From the NCBI RefSeq assembly GCF_014656455.1, contig NZ_BNCL01000003.1, forward strand, positions 248,001 to 312,000: 64,000 bases of DNA. The letters run 5' to 3'. Within the stretch, counting starts at the first letter, position 1; each line of letters opens with the position of its first letter. The DNA is from Paracoccus aerius. GTDB taxonomy: Bacteria > Pseudomonadota > Alphaproteobacteria > Rhodobacterales > Rhodobacteraceae. Below, one piece after another: positions 43,802 to 54,298 of the stretch. A program made the position numbers and the translations under genes. The notes beneath the pieces were generated by a model, which ran no database searches, was not told the DNA's origin, and was given only the letters and a program-made list of their open reading frames with translations.

Positions 43802-45703
43802 TCAGTCAAACCCGATGCCGTCGGGGCGAAACTCGACCACCACGTCGCGCCAACGGCTGAACTTGTCGAAGGGCAGCGGGAAGCCCGCGCCGCCGCACAT
43901 CATGATCGCCCGCCGGGCAACCTGGAAGGCGTGCTGGGCGCCGGCATCCGTGCCGCCCCGGTAATCCGCGATCCGCAGGCTGGCATCGATCGGCCTGCCG
44001 TCCGCAGTCATGCTGAACGCCACCGAGACCGACATCTGCTGCGCCTCGAGCGACAGCGCGCCTTCGTTCCAGCATTGGCGGATCGCGGCACGGAAGGCGT
44101 CCTTCTCGGCCAGCGACAGGGGCTGGGCTTCGGACAGGCTGGACATGTCGATGCCGCCATCCAGGGGCGTGGGACGGATGGCCGAAGGCGCAAGCTGCAG
44201 CGGCTCGGTAAAGCCACCCTGCGTGGCATCCGTGCCCTCGGCCCCGCCGCCCGCCATGGCCCCGGCCAGGGCCGCGGCCAGCGGGTCCTGCGCGGCCGAT
44301 GCGCCCGATCCACCCTCGATGGTCTGGCTGTTGCCGCCCGCCGCATCGCCGGTCGAGGCCGTGTCGGTCCCTTCGGCCCCTGCATTGCCTTCCTGCGCCT
44401 CGCGCAGCGCATCCTCAAGCGCCTGCTGACGCGCGGCCTCGGCAGCGGCCCGTTCGGTCGCTTCGCGTTCCGCAGCCTCTCGCTCGGCAGCGGCCTGGCG
44501 TTCTTCCTCGGCCCGCCGCTCGGCTTCCGCCCGGCGCTCGGCGGCCTCTCGCTCGGCGGCCTCGGCGGCGCGGCGTTCCTCGGCTTCGCGGGCCTCGCGT
44601 TCGGCCGTGGCGCGACGCTCTTCGGCTTCACGTTCCGCTGCCGCGCGGCGTTCCTCCTCGGCGCGCCGTTCGGCTGCGGCCCGACGCTCTTCTTCGGCGC
44701 GGGCCTGGGCCTCGCGGCGCTCTGCCTCGGCCTGACGTTCCGCTTCCTCGGCTTCGCGTGCCTCGGCGGCGCGACGTTCCTCGGCGGCACGGGCTTCGGC
44801 CTCTCGCCGTTCCTCGGCCTCTCGCTCGGCTTGTTCCGCAGCCTCCCGCCGCTCCTGCGCCTCGCGACGCTCGGCGGCCTGACGATCGGCCTCGGCTTCG
44901 GCAGCGGCCCGCTGGCGTTCCGCCTCGGCCTGCCGCTCGGCTTCTTCCGCCGCGGCTTGTTCGGCGCGGCGCGCTTCCTCGGCGGCCTCGCGCTCGGCCG
45001 TCAGGCGGCGTTCCTCGGCCGCGGCGGCGGCGCGCTCTGCCTCTTCGGCGGCAAGGGCGGCTTCGGCGGCAGCGCGGCGCTCGGCCTCCTGCTGGGCCAG
45101 CCGGGCATTGCGCTGTTCCACCAGCCCTTCGGGACGCTGCCGGGGCAGGGCTGACCGGTCCAAGGCCAGTTCGGACTGCGGCGCGGCAGGGGCGGCCCGG
45201 TCGGCCGCGGGTGCGGCAGGACGCGCAGGCTGGGCATCGGCCACAGGCGCATCGGTGGCGGCGGGCGTTTCCGGTGCGGCGTCGTCCGCCGTCTGGTTCT
45301 CGCTTAGCGCGCCCAGATCGGTCGCCACGGCAACCGGGTCGGGGCGGTCGAAATCGGACAGGTCGGGCTGCGCCTCGGACGTATCGGGACTGGTCAGGGC
45401 CTGCGCGGCGGCTTCAGCATCCGGGGCACTGGCACCGGCAGGCATCTGGCCTGCATCCTCCTCGGCGGCAGGGGCGGGCAGGGTGGCGACGGCGGTTGCA
45501 TCGCGCCCGACGGGACCCGCGCCACGGGATGCGGCGGCCAGGGCTTCGAACTCGGCCCCGCTCATGGTGGCGACCTCGGTCGTGCGCAGGGGGGCCGAGG
45601 GCTGCGGGCGCAGGAACACCCCGCCCAGGATCGCCCACAGGATCAGCGCGCCATGCGCCGATCCCGAAACCCACCAACCGATGCGGCCCTCGCGGTCTTC
45701 CAT
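43802..45703 (-). CDS. tolA: TolA-type protein with a very long Ala/Glu/Arg coiled coil
   Basis: Inner-membrane protein of 633 aa, larger than E. coli TolA (421 aa), that spans the periplasm and links TolQR energy to Pal. One membrane helix (about 11-30) is followed by an acidic Pro/Ala region (about 45-190), an uninterrupted A/E/R/Q-rich heptad-like helix (about 198-440), a Gly/Ser/Thr-rich hinge, and a C-terminal globular domain (about 530-633, RQCWNEGALSLEAQQMSVSVAF...) of TonB-C/TolA type. Identity rests on this layout and on its place between tolR and tolB, as sequence conservation is low. Confidence 0.88.
   Translation of the reverse strand: MEDREGRIGWWVSGSAHGALILWAILGGVFLRPQPSAPLRTTEVATMSGAEFEALAAASRGAGPVGRDATAVATLPAPAAEEDAGQMPAGASAPDAEAAAQALTSPDTSEAQPDLSDFDRPDPVAVATDLGALSENQTADDAAPETPAATDAPVADAQPARPAAPAADRAAPAAPQSELALDRSALPRQRPEGLVEQRNARLAQQEAERRAAAEAALAAEEAERAAAAAEERRLTAEREAAEEARRAEQAAAEEAERQAEAERQRAAAEAEADRQAAERREAQERREAAEQAEREAEERREAEARAAEERRAAEAREAEEAERQAEAERREAQARAEEERRAAAERRAEEERRAAAEREAEERRATAEREAREAEERRAAEAAEREAAERRAEAERRAEEERQAAAEREAAEREATERAAAEAARQQALEDALREAQEGNAGAEGTDTASTGDAAGGNSQTIEGGSGASAAQDPLAAALAGAMAGGGAEGTDATQGGFTEPLQLAPSAIRPTPLDGGIDMSSLSEAQPLSLAEKDAFRAAIRQCWNEGALSLEAQQMSVSVAFSMTADGRPIDASLRIADYRGGTDAGAQHAFQVARRAIMMCGGAGFPLPFDKFSRWRDVVVEFRPDGIGFD
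44390..45112 (-). repeat. Low-complexity coding repeat of the TolA helix
   Basis: About 720 bases of degenerate GCG/GAG/CGC codon repeats such as GCCGAGCGGCGC that encode A/E/R-rich heptads. The bias creates long open frames on the opposite strand (one of about 500 codons from 44299), which are composition artefacts. Such a tract could vary in length between strains. Confidence 0.75.
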
Positions 45704-45707
45704 GGCG

Positions 45708-46163
45708 TCAGCCGTCCATCCTGGGCCCGCCGGTATCCGTCACCAGCACGATATCCGACAGCCCGGCCGCATTCAGCGCGCCCATGACCTGCACCACGCG
45801 GGCATAGGGGATCGCCCCGTCCGCGCGCAGGAAAACCCGCTGGCTTTCACGGCTGGCGAGGATCTCGCGCAGCCGCGTGACGATCTGGTCCTGCGCCACC
45901 GGCGCGTCCATCAGCACCACGTCGCCATCGGCGGGGATCGAGATCACCAGCGGTTCTTCCGGTTCGGTCGGCACGGCGGTGGCTGCGGTCTGCGGCAGGT
46001 TCAGCGGCACACCCGCCGTCATCAAGGGTGCCGCCACCATGAAGATGACCAGCAGCACCAGCATCACGTCCACGAAGGGCGTGACGTTGATTTCGGACAT
46101 CGGCGCGTTGCGGCGCCTGCCCCGGCCCTTGCGGCTGACCCGCTTGACGACGGCGCCCGACAT
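45708..46163 (-). CDS. tolR: Tol-Pal motor subunit TolR
   Basis: ExbD/TolR family protein of 151 aa that forms the proton-driven motor with TolQ. After a basic cytoplasmic N-terminus (KRVSRKGRGRRRNAP) comes the single helix with the essential aspartate in NVTPFVDVMLVLLVIFMVAAPL, then a periplasmic domain ending VMGALNAAGLSDIVLVTDTGG. The ATG at 46163 has GAGGCG upstream and lies one base from the tolQ stop; an upstream extension is rejected because it enters tolQ. Confidence 0.94.
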   Translation of the reverse strand: MSGAVVKRVSRKGRGRRRNAPMSEINVTPFVDVMLVLLVIFMVAAPLMTAGVPLNLPQTAATAVPTEPEEPLVISIPADGDVVLMDAPVAQDQIVTRLREILASRESQRVFLRADGAIPYARVVQVMGALNAAGLSDIVLVTDTGGPRMDG

Positions 46164-46164
46164 C

Positions 46165-46857
<693 letters not shown>

Positions 46858-46943
46858 CTTCACTGCCTTTTCGTCGTGATCCGTCACGAATCCGGCCTTG
46901 GTCCTGGCCGGTTTGCGGGCCTTCTAGCGCCTTCCTAGCAAAG

Positions 46944-46964
46944 GTTGCAGCCCCTGGCTGCAAC
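46944..46964 (-). terminator. Hairpin between ybgC and tolQ
   Basis: Perfect 9-bp stem GTTGCAGCC / GGCTGCAAC with a 3-base loop, followed on the minus strand by CTTTGC. It lies in the 146-base gap after ybgC and suggests that tolQ has its own promoter. Confidence 0.55.
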
Positions 46965-47003
46965 ACAATGCCGTCACTGTCCGACAGGTGCGGCCCGCGC
47001 GCC

Positions 47004-47396
47004 TCAGTCAATGGCCAGGGCATGGGCCAGGGCACGGGGCAGCCGCACCGGCCGTCCCGCGCCGTCCAGGCAGGCCAGGGTGACCCGTGCCGCGAACAGC
47101 GCCTCGTCCCCGCGCCGGACGGTCTGGTCCACCACGATCCGCGCCGCGGTCATCTGGACCAGCCTGGTTTCGACCGCCAGAAGGTCGTCGAAGCGGGCGG
47201 GGCGCAAGTAATCGGCCTCGATCCGGCGGACGGCGAAGACATGGCCGCCGTCCTTCATCGCCACCTGGTCGATCCCCAAGTCGCGCAGCCAGTCCGACCG
47301 GCCTCGTTCGATGAACTTCAGGTAGTTTGCGTAATAGACGATCCCGGCAAGATCGGTGTCCTCGTAGTAAACCCGGACGAACATGCTGTGCGTCAT
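47004..47396 (-). CDS. ybgC: YbgC-type acyl-CoA thioesterase of the Tol-Pal cluster
   Basis: Hotdog-fold thioesterase of 130 aa with the 4-hydroxybenzoyl-CoA thioesterase signature YYEDTDLAGIVYYANYLKFIERGRSDWL, whose aspartate is catalytic. ETRLVQMTAARIVVDQTVRRGDEALFAARVTLACLD forms the central strands. Acts on acyl-CoA or acyl-ACP near the inner membrane, in step with phospholipid synthesis. Position just before tolQ is conserved in proteobacteria. The ATG overlaps the preceding gene by 4 bases. Confidence 0.93.
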   Translation of the reverse strand: MTHSMFVRVYYEDTDLAGIVYYANYLKFIERGRSDWLRDLGIDQVAMKDGGHVFAVRRIEADYLRPARFDDLLAVETRLVQMTAARIVVDQTVRRGDEALFAARVTLACLDGAGRPVRLPRALAHALAID

Positions 47397-47968
47397 GCGT
47401 TCCCCATTCTGGCCGCCAGACGCAGGGCATGGGCGGCATCCGTTGCCGCGACCGGCAGGACCGGATCATAGGCCGCCCGGATCAAGGCCGCCATCCCGGC
47501 CGAAGGGGCTATGTCGCGCGCGAAGGTCAGCGCGCAGCGCATGAACAGCGCCTCGGCCAGTTGCGCCGGGTGGCTTTCGGCCAGGGGGCCGGACATGCGC
47601 AGGAAGCCCAGGCAGGCGCGGATGCCGCCGTCTGCGTCAAAGCGGAACATCCGGTATTGGTCCGCATCCGCGTCCGCCAGCCGACCAGGAAGGCCCGGCG
47701 CATCGGTCAGCCGGTCCAGGTCAGGCACATCGGCCAGTTCCGCCCAATCCCGCACGAAGAACAGCATCAGGTTCGCCCCCATGTCAGGGTCCGTGTCCGC
47801 GAGGGGATGACGGGCATGGGCAAAGCCCGCGCGGATGGCGCCGCGAAAGATGTCGAGGCTTTCGTCGGCCAGCCCGAAGATCACCGGCGCAACCGGCCGC
47901 CCCCAGCGGGCGCAAAGGAATGTCCCGTCCGGCCGGGTGAACAGCGCGGCGATCTGCTCGGCGGTCAT
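47393..47968 (-). CDS. Conserved hypothetical protein upstream of ybgC
   Basis: Soluble protein of 191 aa without signal peptide or membrane helix. Features include EQIAALFTRPDGTFLCARWGRPV at the start, IFGLADESLDIFRGAIRAGF near 32, GANLMLFFVRDWAEL near 64 and FMRCALTFARDIAPSAGMAALIRAAYDP near 142. I do not recognise a named family. The ATG at 47968 has GGAAGGG upstream, and the gene overlaps ybgC by 4 bases, so it is cotranscribed with a Tol-Pal-linked gene. Its ribosome-site region directly follows repeat copy B. Confidence 0.75.
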   Translation of the reverse strand: MTAEQIAALFTRPDGTFLCARWGRPVAPVIFGLADESLDIFRGAIRAGFAHARHPLADTDPDMGANLMLFFVRDWAELADVPDLDRLTDAPGLPGRLADADADQYRMFRFDADGGIRACLGFLRMSGPLAESHPAQLAEALFMRCALTFARDIAPSAGMAALIRAAYDPVLPVAATDAAHALRLAARMGNA

Positions 47969-47978
47969 GACGTCCCTT

Positions 47979-48042
47979 CCTCTTCTGTGCCCAAGTATCC
48001 TGGGGGGAGTCGCCGAAACGGCGACGGGGGGCAAGGCCCCCC
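47979..48042 (-). repeat. Intergenic hairpin-plus-29-mer element, copy B
   Basis: Read on the minus strand: hairpin GGGGGGC-CTT-GCCCCCC, then hairpin GTCGCCG-TTT-CGGCGAC, then the 29-base tail (48007 down to 47979) shared with copy A at 24 of 29 positions. It fills the gap between scoB and the hypothetical gene at 47393-47968 and ends 11 bases before that gene's ATG, next to its ribosome site, so it could influence both termination and translation. Confidence 0.65.
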
Positions 48043-48069
48043 GCCGAGATTTCCGCCTTGCGCGGCGTC

Positions 48070-48710
<641 letters not shown>

Positions 48711-48711
<1 letters not shown>

Positions 48712-49424
48712 TACGCGGTCTCCTTCTTGCGGGTGGTGCGCTGTTCGATGCGCTTCTCGTGCGGACCCTGGACGATCCGGTGGACATAGATGCCGGGCAG
48801 GTGGATCATGTCCGGGTCCAGGCTTCCGCGCGGAACGATCTCCTCGACCTCGGCCACGCAGACGCGACCGCACATGGCGGCAGGCGGGTTGAAGTTGCGG
48901 GCGGTCTTGCGGAACACCAGGTTGCCGGTGTCGTCGGCCTTCCAGGCCTTCACGATCGACAGGTCGGCCACGATGGCGCGTTCCAGGATGTAGTCCTGGC
49001 CGTCGAAGGTCTTGACCTCCTTCCCCTCGGCGATGACCGTGCCGACGCCGGTCTTGGTATAGAAGCCGGGGATGCCGCAGCCGCCGGCGCGCATCCGTTC
49101 GGCCAGCGTGCCCTGCGGGTTGAACTCCAGCTCAAGCTCGCCCGACAGATACTGGCGCATGAATTCGGCATTTTCGCCCACGTAGCTGCTGATCATCTTC
49201 CTGATCTGGCGCGTGTCCAGCAGCTTGCCCAGTCCGAAGCCGTCCACGCCGCAGTTGTTCGAGGCGATGGTCAGGTCCTTGACCCCGCTTCTGACCAATG
49301 CGTCGATCAGCAGTTCGGGAATGCCGCAAAGGCCAAAGCCCCCGGCCGCGATCAGCATCCCGTCATGCAGCAGCCCCTCAAGCGCCGCGTCCGCAGTGGC
49401 GTAAACCTTTTTCGATCCTGTCAT
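48711..49424 (-). CDS. scoA: 3-oxoacid CoA-transferase subunit A
   Basis: Alpha subunit, 237 aa, of the same CoA-transferase. Conserved CoA-binding stretches: [60 protein letters not shown] and [21 protein letters not shown]. The start at 49424 has GGAGA immediately upstream. First gene of the scoAB pair and divergent from the PAS/LuxR regulator gene, from which it is separated by about 100 bases. Confidence 0.92.
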
Positions 49425-49526
49425 TCTCCGCCCCAGTCGAATTGATGATCCCGACGGCACAGGCGCCGCCGCTTCGAGGAAAATCCTGTCGCATGGCCGC
49501 GGAATGCTCTATCCGTAAAAACACGT

Positions 49527-50129
49527 ATGCCGATAAGTAACGGTGCCATCATGCCAAGCCCCCGAACCCATGGTGCGACCAAGGATTACGACGCCCTTGC
49601 CTTCCAGAACGCCCCCGACGCCACGCTGATTCTGGCGGACCGGGTAATCGTCAGGGCCAGCCTGATGGTGGAAACCGTCTTCGGCTGGACGCCGCAGGAC
49701 CTGGAGGGCCAGTCGATGCAGGTCCTTTATCCCGGCCAGACCGACTTCCGGCTGGTGGGGGAACGGGCGCGAAAGGCCATGCAGGACAACCCCTTCTACC
49801 AGGACGAACGATTCATGCGGCGCAAGAACGAACAGATCGTCTGGATGGAGGGCAGGGGCCGGACGATGGACCAGGACGATCCGCATCGCCTGGCGGTCTG
49901 GACCTATCGGCCGCTGGACAGCCCGGTGGCGGGCGGCGGCCCGCTGACGCCCACGGAAAAGCGCATCGCCCGCTATCTGGTCAACGGCTTCACCAGCAAG
50001 GAGATCGCCAAGTCGCTGGACTGTTCCCCCCGCACCGTCGAGGTCCATCGCGCCAACATGATCCGCAAGATGGGCGTGCGCAACAGTTCCGAATTGGTCG
50101 GAAGGCTGCTGGATGCCGGTGCAGGTTAA
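49527..50129 (+). CDS. PAS-domain LuxR-family transcriptional regulator
   Basis: Regulator of 200 aa with a PAS-like domain (about 20-110, LAFQNAPDATLILADRVIV ... VFGWTPQDLEGQSMQVLYP) and a C-terminal LuxR helix-turn-helix (about 138-195, LTPTEKRIARYLVNGFTSKEIAKSLDCSPRTVEVHRANMIRKMGV). No phospho-acceptor receiver is present, so it probably senses a ligand or redox state through PAS. The start is uncertain: ATG 49527 and ATG 49551 both lack a good ribosome site. Divergent placing suggests control of scoAB, which is inference. Confidence 0.85.
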   Translation: MPISNGAIMPSPRTHGATKDYDALAFQNAPDATLILADRVIVRASLMVETVFGWTPQDLEGQSMQVLYPGQTDFRLVGERARKAMQDNPFYQDERFMRRKNEQIVWMEGRGRTMDQDDPHRLAVWTYRPLDSPVAGGGPLTPTEKRIARYLVNGFTSKEIAKSLDCSPRTVEVHRANMIRKMGVRNSSELVGRLLDAGAG

Positions 50130-50213
50130 GATGCGGACGGCCCGGGCAGGTTCAGATGAACCGCCAACCGACCGGGCGCTGTGGCTGACGCGCAACGCGC
50201 AGCCCTTGGAGGG

Positions 50214-50240
50214 ACCGGAGCGCAGCAGGCTGCGTCCGGT
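50214..50240. terminator. Hairpin between the convergent regulator and topA genes
   Basis: ACCGGA-G-CGCAG stem pairing with CTGCG-TCCGGT around a 4-base loop, with one bulged G. It lies in the 176-base gap between two converging genes and could end transcripts from both sides. No T-run on either strand. The rest of the gap shows nothing else. Confidence 0.4.
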
Positions 50241-50305
50241 TGGGCTGAGGGTCACTTCAGCAAGGTCGGGCAGCAGGTTCTGGACGGACCCCGCTGCCCC
50301 GGCGA

Positions 50306-53020
50306 TCACGCCTTGCTTGATGCAGCCTTCGCCGCGCCTGTCTTCTTTGCGGCCGGCTTGGCAGCGGCAGGCTTCTTAGCCGTCGCTTTCTTTGCCGCCG
50401 TCTTGCCCGCGGGTTTGGCCGCGGGTTTGGCCGCGGTCTTCCGGGCGGGCGACTTGCCGGCCTTGGCGGTGATCAGTTCAAGCGCCTGCTCGACCGTCAG
50501 ATCCTCGGGCGTGACATCGCGGGGCAGGGTGGCGTTCACCTTTTCCCATTTGACATAAGGGCCATAGCGCCCGTTCATCACCTGGATCGCGCCGCCGCTG
50601 GGATGATCGCCCAACTCGCGCAGGGGTGCCGCGGCCGCTGCCCGTCCGCGGGTCTGCTTGGCCGCCAGAACCTCGACCGCGCGGTTCATGCCTATGGTGA
50701 AGACTTCCTCCACGTCGGGCAGGTTCGCGTATTTCGAGCCGTGCTTCACATAGGGACCAAACCGGCCGATCCCGGCCTCGATCAGTTCGCCATCCTCGGG
50801 GTGGTGGCCCACCGGACGCGGCAGCGACAGCAGTTGCACCGCCCGGTCCAGATCCAGCGTCGCCGGGTTCCAGCCCTTGGGAAGCGAGGCGCGCGGCGGC
50901 TTCGGGTTCTCCTCGGTCGCCTCGCCTCGCTGGACATAGGGGCCGAAGCGCCCGGTCTTGAGGCTGATCGGGTCGCCATTATCCTCGCCCAGGATGCGGT
51001 CGCCCACGGCTTCCTCGCCGTCGGGGGACGAGATCGGGCGCGTATAGCGGCATTCGGGATAGTTCGAGCAACCGATGAAGGCCCCTCCCGACCGCGCCGT
51101 CTTCAGGTTCAGCCGTCCCGCGCCGCAGACAGGGCAAACGCGCGGATCGCCGCCATCGGCCCGCGGCGGATAGAGATGCGGGGCAAGGGCGTCGTCGATC
51201 GCGTCCAGAACCTCGGAAATGCGCAGTTCCGACGTGCCTTCAAGCGCCTTCGAGAAATCTTTCCAGAAGCGACCCAGAACCTCGCGCCAGACCAGGTCGC
51301 CTGCGCTGATCTCGTCCAGTTCGTTTTCCAGATCCGCCGTAAAGTCATAGCTGACGTAACGCGGGAAATACTTGGTCAGGAAGATCGTGACCAGCCGGCC
51401 CTTGTCCTCGGGGATCAGGCGGTTCTTGTCCTTGCGGACATATTCGCGGTCCTGGATCGTGGTGACGATGCTGGCATAGGTCGAAGGCCGGCCGATGCCC
51501 AGTTCCTCCATCCGCTTGACCAGCGTCGCCTCGGTATAGCGGGGGGGCGGCTGGGTGAAGTGCTGCCGCGCGGCAACGGCGGCCGTGTCGTTCAGCAGCA
51601 GGCCGGGGGCGGCGCGCTGTCCGGCAGGCGCGGCGGGAACCGGGTCGTCCTTTTCGCGCGCCTTGGCGAACTCGGCCTCGAAGGCCTTGCCGACCAGCTT
51701 CGCGGCCTCGCCCTGCTGGATCGCAGGAAGGCGGGCGCTGTCCTCGCCGTCGTCGTCGTCGCGGCCCTGGTCATAGACGCGCAGGAAACCGTCGAACAGG
51801 ATCACCTGGCCCGTCGCGCGCAGGCCGACCTGGGCGTCAGGGCTGGCGATCTCGACCGTGGTGCGCTCCATGCGGGCGGCTTCCATCTGGCTGGCGATGG
51901 TGCGCTTCCAGATCAGGTCATACAGTTTCCGCTGGTCGTCCGCCGTGACCTTCAACCTGTCGGGCGACAGCATCATGTCGGTCGGGCGGATGCATTCATG
52001 CGCTTCCTGCGCGTTCTTGGCCTTGTTCTTGTACATCCGCGGGCTGGACGGCACGTATTTGTCGCCGAACTTGGCCTTGATCGCGTCGCGGGCGGCATGG
52101 ACGGCCTCGGGCGCCATGTCGATGCCGTCGGTCCGCATATAGGTGATCAGCCCCGCCTCATACAGACGCTGGGCCGCCGACATGCAGGCCTTGGCGCCCA
52201 TGCCCAGCTTGCGGCTGGCTTCCTGCTGCAGGGTCGAGGTCATGAAGGGCGGCCAGGGATTGCGCGTCGCGGGCTTGGCGGCGACGCTGGTCACGCGCAG
52301 GTCGCGGCTGGCGACCGCGCTGACCGCCATGGCGGCCTTTTCCGCCGTCGGCAGGTCGAAGCGGTCCAGCTTCGCGCCCGCCAGCGACACCAGCGTGGCG
52401 TCGTATTCCGCGCCGCCCGGAGTCGCCAGGCGGGCATGGACCGACCAGTATTCGCGGGCCTTGAAGGCCTCGATCTCCATTTCCCGGTCCACGATCAGGC
52501 GCAAGCAGACGGATTGCACCCGGCCCGCCGACTTCGCGCCCGGCAGCTTGCGCCACAGGACCGGGGACAGGTTGAAGCCCACCAGGTAATCCAGGGCGCG
52601 ACGCGCCAGATAGGCATCGACCAGCGGCTGGTCGATCTGGCGGGGATTGGCCATGGCCTCGGTCACGGCGGTCTTGGTGATGGCGTTGAAGGTGACGCGG
52701 TTGACCTCGGCACCCTTCTTGAGCGCCGGGGACAGCGCCTCCAGCAGGTGCCAGGAAATCGCCTCGCCCTCGCGGTCGGGGTCGGTCGCCAGGATCAGGG
52801 TCTGGTCGTCCTTCAGCGCGTCCTTGATCGCCTTGAGGTGCTTGCGGCTGTCTGCCGCGACCTCCCATTTCATGGCGAAATCGTCGTTCGGATCGACGCT
52901 GCCATCTTTGGGGGGCAGGTCGCGGACATGGCCGAACGAGGCCAGCACGCGATAATCGCCGCCGAGGTATTTCTCGATGGTCTTGGCCTTGGCCGGGGAT
53001 TCCACGACGACGACGGGCAT
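50306..53020 (-). CDS. topA: DNA topoisomerase I
   Basis: Type IA topoisomerase of 904 aa that relaxes negative supercoils. The Toprim domain begins VVVESPAKAKTIEKYLG, with metal-binding ATDPDREGEAISWH. The catalytic tyrosine is in AGLITYMRTDGIDM near residue 295, followed by RPTDM. The C-terminus has one four-cysteine zinc finger (CPVCGAGRLNL ... FIGCSNYPEC, near 640-665), then topoisomerase C-terminal repeats (RFGPYVKHGSKYANL, RYGPYVKWEKVNATL), and a Lys/Ala-rich tail (about 855-904) that likely binds DNA. TGAGGTAAG precedes the ATG. It follows dprA on the same strand. Confidence 0.96.
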   Translation of the reverse strand: MPVVVVESPAKAKTIEKYLGGDYRVLASFGHVRDLPPKDGSVDPNDDFAMKWEVAADSRKHLKAIKDALKDDQTLILATDPDREGEAISWHLLEALSPALKKGAEVNRVTFNAITKTAVTEAMANPRQIDQPLVDAYLARRALDYLVGFNLSPVLWRKLPGAKSAGRVQSVCLRLIVDREMEIEAFKAREYWSVHARLATPGGAEYDATLVSLAGAKLDRFDLPTAEKAAMAVSAVASRDLRVTSVAAKPATRNPWPPFMTSTLQQEASRKLGMGAKACMSAAQRLYEAGLITYMRTDGIDMAPEAVHAARDAIKAKFGDKYVPSSPRMYKNKAKNAQEAHECIRPTDMMLSPDRLKVTADDQRKLYDLIWKRTIASQMEAARMERTTVEIASPDAQVGLRATGQVILFDGFLRVYDQGRDDDDGEDSARLPAIQQGEAAKLVGKAFEAEFAKAREKDDPVPAAPAGQRAAPGLLLNDTAAVAARQHFTQPPPRYTEATLVKRMEELGIGRPSTYASIVTTIQDREYVRKDKNRLIPEDKGRLVTIFLTKYFPRYVSYDFTADLENELDEISAGDLVWREVLGRFWKDFSKALEGTSELRISEVLDAIDDALAPHLYPPRADGGDPRVCPVCGAGRLNLKTARSGGAFIGCSNYPECRYTRPISSPDGEEAVGDRILGEDNGDPISLKTGRFGPYVQRGEATEENPKPPRASLPKGWNPATLDLDRAVQLLSLPRPVGHHPEDGELIEAGIGRFGPYVKHGSKYANLPDVEEVFTIGMNRAVEVLAAKQTRGRAAAAAPLRELGDHPSGGAIQVMNGRYGPYVKWEKVNATLPRDVTPEDLTVEQALELITAKAGKSPARKTAAKPAAKPAGKTAAKKATAKKPAAAKPAAKKTGAAKAASSKA

Positions 53021-53113
53021 TCTTACCTCAGGGGACCTTGCGATGGGCCGGGAACATGGGTCGGGGGCCTGCCAGTGTCAACCTGCCGAAATCATCCGCC
53101 GCGTGTGCGCCCG

Positions 53114-54232
53114 TCAGCCAAGTGCCAGCCGCCCGCCCGGCACCCGCAGCAGCCGGCCCTGCAATTCCAGCGACAGGATCGCGGCGCTTGCCGTTGCGGC
53201 CGGCAGGCCCAGGTCGCGGATCACGTCGTTTTCATCCGAGGGCGAGGGGCCCAGGCGGGACAGGATTCGCGCCTCGATCTGCGCCGGATCGGCGGGTTCG
53301 GGACGCGAGGCGGGGAACGCAGGTGGCTCGGCTATTCCGGCAAGCTCTGGTTCCCGGCCAAGCGCCGTGCAGACATCGGCCGAGTTGCGCACCAGGATCG
53401 CCCCGTCGCGGATCAACTGGTTGCAGCCGCCCGCGCGGGCGTCCATCGGATGGCCGGGCACCGCCATCACCTCGCGCCCCTGGTCGAGCGCGTTCTTGGC
53501 GGTGATCAGCGTGCCGGACCTGTGCGCGGCCTCGATCACCACAACGGCCAGGGACAGGCCCGACACGATGCGGTTGCGGGTCGGGAAATGGCGCGCCTGC
53601 GGTTCCGTGCCGGGCGGCTGTTCCGAAACGAGCACGCCTTTTTCGACGATCTGCGCGGCCAGCACCACGTTTTCCGCCGGATAGATCACATCGACCCCGC
53701 CCGCCATGACGGCCACCGTGCCCGTGGGCAGGGCCGCGTTATGGGCCGCCGTGTCGATGCCCCGGGCAATGCCTGCCACGACCGTATGCCCGGCCTCGCC
53801 CAGTCCCGCCGCCATGCCGCGCGCCATGCGCAGCCCCAGGGACGATGCGTTGCGCGCGCCGATCACCGCGACCGGGTTCCTGGACAGCCAGGCAGGATCG
53901 CCGCGCACCCACAAGACGGGCGGCGCAGAGTCGATTTCGCGCAGCGCGGCCGGATAAAGGGGCGAATCGCAGCGGATCAGCCGCGCGCCCACCTTTCGCC
54001 CTGCGGCCAGTTCGGCGGCGGCCACGCCTTCGGGGCAGGCTTCGTAATCCGCGATCCCGGCGGCGGCAGCGATTTCGGGCAGGGCCGCAAGCGCGGCCCG
54101 TGCGTTGCCATGTTCGGCGATCAGCCGATGATAGGTCGCCGGCCCGACGCGGCGCGACCGGATCAGGCGCAGGACGCTGAGGTCGTCGTCCTGAACGCTG
54201 CGGCTGTCGAAAGGAAGATGCCCGGTATCCAT
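53114..54232 (-). CDS. dprA: DNA-processing protein DprA
   Basis: RecA loader of 372 aa that protects incoming single-stranded DNA in transformation. The Rossmann-like core is clear: VAVIGARNASSLGLRMARGMAAGLGEAGHTVVAGIARGIDTAAH, VIYPAENVVLAAQIVEKGVLVSEQPPG, FPTRNRIVSGLSLAVVVIEAA and SGTLITAKNALDQGREVMAVPGHP. An N-terminal SAM-like region and a C-terminal winged-helix (about 310-372, ILSRLGPSPSDENDVIRDLGL) flank it. GAGGCAGC precedes the ATG. The dprA-topA order is common in this group. Confidence 0.94.
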   Translation of the reverse strand: MDTGHLPFDSRSVQDDDLSVLRLIRSRRVGPATYHRLIAEHGNARAALAALPEIAAAAGIADYEACPEGVAAAELAAGRKVGARLIRCDSPLYPAALREIDSAPPVLWVRGDPAWLSRNPVAVIGARNASSLGLRMARGMAAGLGEAGHTVVAGIARGIDTAAHNAALPTGTVAVMAGGVDVIYPAENVVLAAQIVEKGVLVSEQPPGTEPQARHFPTRNRIVSGLSLAVVVIEAAHRSGTLITAKNALDQGREVMAVPGHPMDARAGGCNQLIRDGAILVRNSADVCTALGREPELAGIAEPPAFPASRPEPADPAQIEARILSRLGPSPSDENDVIRDLGLPAATASAAILSLELQGRLLRVPGGRLALG

Positions 54233-54298
54233 GCTGCCTCCGGCCCTTGTCCGAGAATCAGCATTACGCCGCAGCGGTTAACAACTGGTTAGCGTCCT

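Noticed and set aside
44299..45807. Plus-strand open frame of about 500 codons opposite tolA
   Set aside because: Product is Arg/Pro/Leu low complexity created by the A/E/R repeat codons of tolA on the other strand.
50306..50460. Lys/Ala repeat at the topA end as a novel repeat
   Set aside because: Basic Lys/Ala/Pro tails are common at the C-terminus of GC-rich bacterial topoisomerase I.
50603..54292. Plus-strand open frame of more than 1200 codons opposite topA and dprA
   Set aside because: Shadow of high-GC codon bias; the minus strand carries clear topA and dprA motifs, and this frame has no recognisable domain.
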